The notes beneath the pieces were generated by a model, which was not told the DNA's origin, did not search any database, and worked only from the letters and a program-made list of their open reading frames with translations. The position numbers and the translations under genes were made by a program. A DNA stretch of 64,000 nucleotides from Candidatus Saccharicenans subterraneus (lineage in GTDB: Bacteria; Acidobacteriota; Aminicenantia; Aminicenantales; Saccharicenantaceae), in assembly GCA_003426165.1 (NCBI GenBank), contig QUAH01000012.1:47575-111574 (forward strand), given 5' to 3'. Shown here one piece after another: positions 63,600 through 64,000 of the stretch (the stretch's first letter is position 1; every line of letters begins with the position of its first letter).

Positions 63600-63699
63600 G
63601 GGGACACCTGCTGGTGTCCCCATATTGTTTTGTCTGTTATTTTATTTCGCCGATTTCCGCCATATGGGGAAAAATTCGGGGACACTTGCAGGTGTCCCC
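63600..63699. repeat. 100-bp GGGGACAC dimer element, copy C (copies 18-19)
   Basis: Palindromes at 63600-63621 (N6 = CTGCTG) and 63678-63699 (N6 = TTGCAG), 78 bp apart, spacer nearly identical to copies A and B. It stands in the gene-poor right end of the window. Confidence 0.95.
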
Positions 63700-64000
63700 T
63701 GTTGGATCCCCTGTTGGATTCAGGCGAGCAGCTTTGTGCGGCCCAGGAACACCAGATGTCAAGCCTTTTTAGTTTTTCTACCGGCTCATGCCAATAAAGG
63801 AAAGAGAAAGGCCAGGTGAACAGCATTGCGCCTGCCCAAGTTTACTGCCTGGCAGTCCCCCGCCGCATATTTCCCCTGTTGCCTCACGAGAAAATCTATA
63901 TGAAAGCATAATCATTGCCTCACGTAAGAATCTATACGAAAATTTGGGCAGTTTTTCTTAACTTTTTGCAGCCGCCACAGCCTTTCCTTGAGCCTGTCTA
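63700..64000. other. Right-edge region with a two-copy direct repeat
   Basis: No gene is recognised in this final stretch. A 27-bp direct repeat occurs at 63879-63905 and 63915-63941 (period 36, four mismatches), beginning TTGCCTCACG in both copies. It could be an operator or the edge of a tandem array, but only two copies are seen before the window ends. Confidence 0.4.

Noticed and set aside
63879..63941. Start of a CRISPR array
   Set aside because: The space between copies is only 9 nt and only two imperfect copies are present.

Overview
The window reads as a chromosomal segment of a bacterium from the Acidobacteriota, most probably Candidatus Aminicenantes or a close relative. This is inferred from a VWFA-related domain protein of the acidobacterial type (28970-31093), a secretin with an N-terminal TPR and C-terminal cohesin domain, a FlgO/TPR protein, S9 and M1 exported peptidases, many short lipoproteins, and moderately high G+C genes that are densely packed on both strands. 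There is no rRNA, tRNA, CRISPR array, phage or complete transposon that I can recognise.

Left part (1-12.4 kb): a divergent gene start cut by the left edge, an Lrp/AsnC regulator, S-adenosylmethionine decarboxylase, an exported M1-like metallopeptidase, then a leftward signalling operon (small membrane protein, PDZ/multi-TM/GAF/PAS histidine kinase, NtrC-type response regulator). Next come a class II glutamine amidotransferase, a small basic ORF, an ARPP-1/DUF6569 protein and an XRE regulator whose ImmA-like peptidase domain has lost its zinc-binding histidines.

12.7-20.2 kb: a seven-gene rightward operon for a type II secretion/type IV pilus-like machine (F, E, then PilM, PilN, PilO and PilP-like proteins and the secretin) behind a strong sigma-70-like promoter. 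20.2-24.6 kb: two DUF1538 membrane proteins translationally coupled to a PII-like protein, a LEA-type lipoprotein, a glycine-rich membrane protein, a MoaD-like protein and a small membrane protein. 24.8-36 kb: an S9 peptidase, a B12-binding radical SAM protein, the VWFA protein, and a 1540-residue adenylate-forming enzyme/GNAT fusion.

36.2-46.3 kb: a nine-gene leftward operon for glutamate breakdown by the 3-methylaspartate route: GntR regulator, glutamate mutase S, reactivating factor L, mutase E, methylaspartate ammonia-lyase, an AtuA-family protein, DUF4387, a P-loop protein and a class I fumarase that probably acts as mesaconase. Carbon would flow from glutamate to 3-methylaspartate, mesaconate and citramalate. 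The roles of AtuA, DUF4387 and the P-loop protein are unknown and are the best candidates for new biochemistry.

46.3-64 kb: a protease-like protein with a broken catalytic triad, a PAS/HisKA_2 sensor kinase, a GH16-sialidase fusion lipoprotein, aquaporin Z, a second LEA lipoprotein nearly identical to the first, a membrane protein, a tandem DUF4438 protein, a lipoprotein, a FlgO/TPR protein and an exported RraA-like protein.

The most striking non-coding signal is a family of 22-bp palindromes, GGGGACAC-N6-GTGTCCCC, found 19 times plus one degenerate copy, only between genes and mostly in pairs with 74-81 bp periodicity and a conserved ATATGGGGAA-like box between them. Three near-identical 100-bp copies lie within 3.3 kb at the right end.
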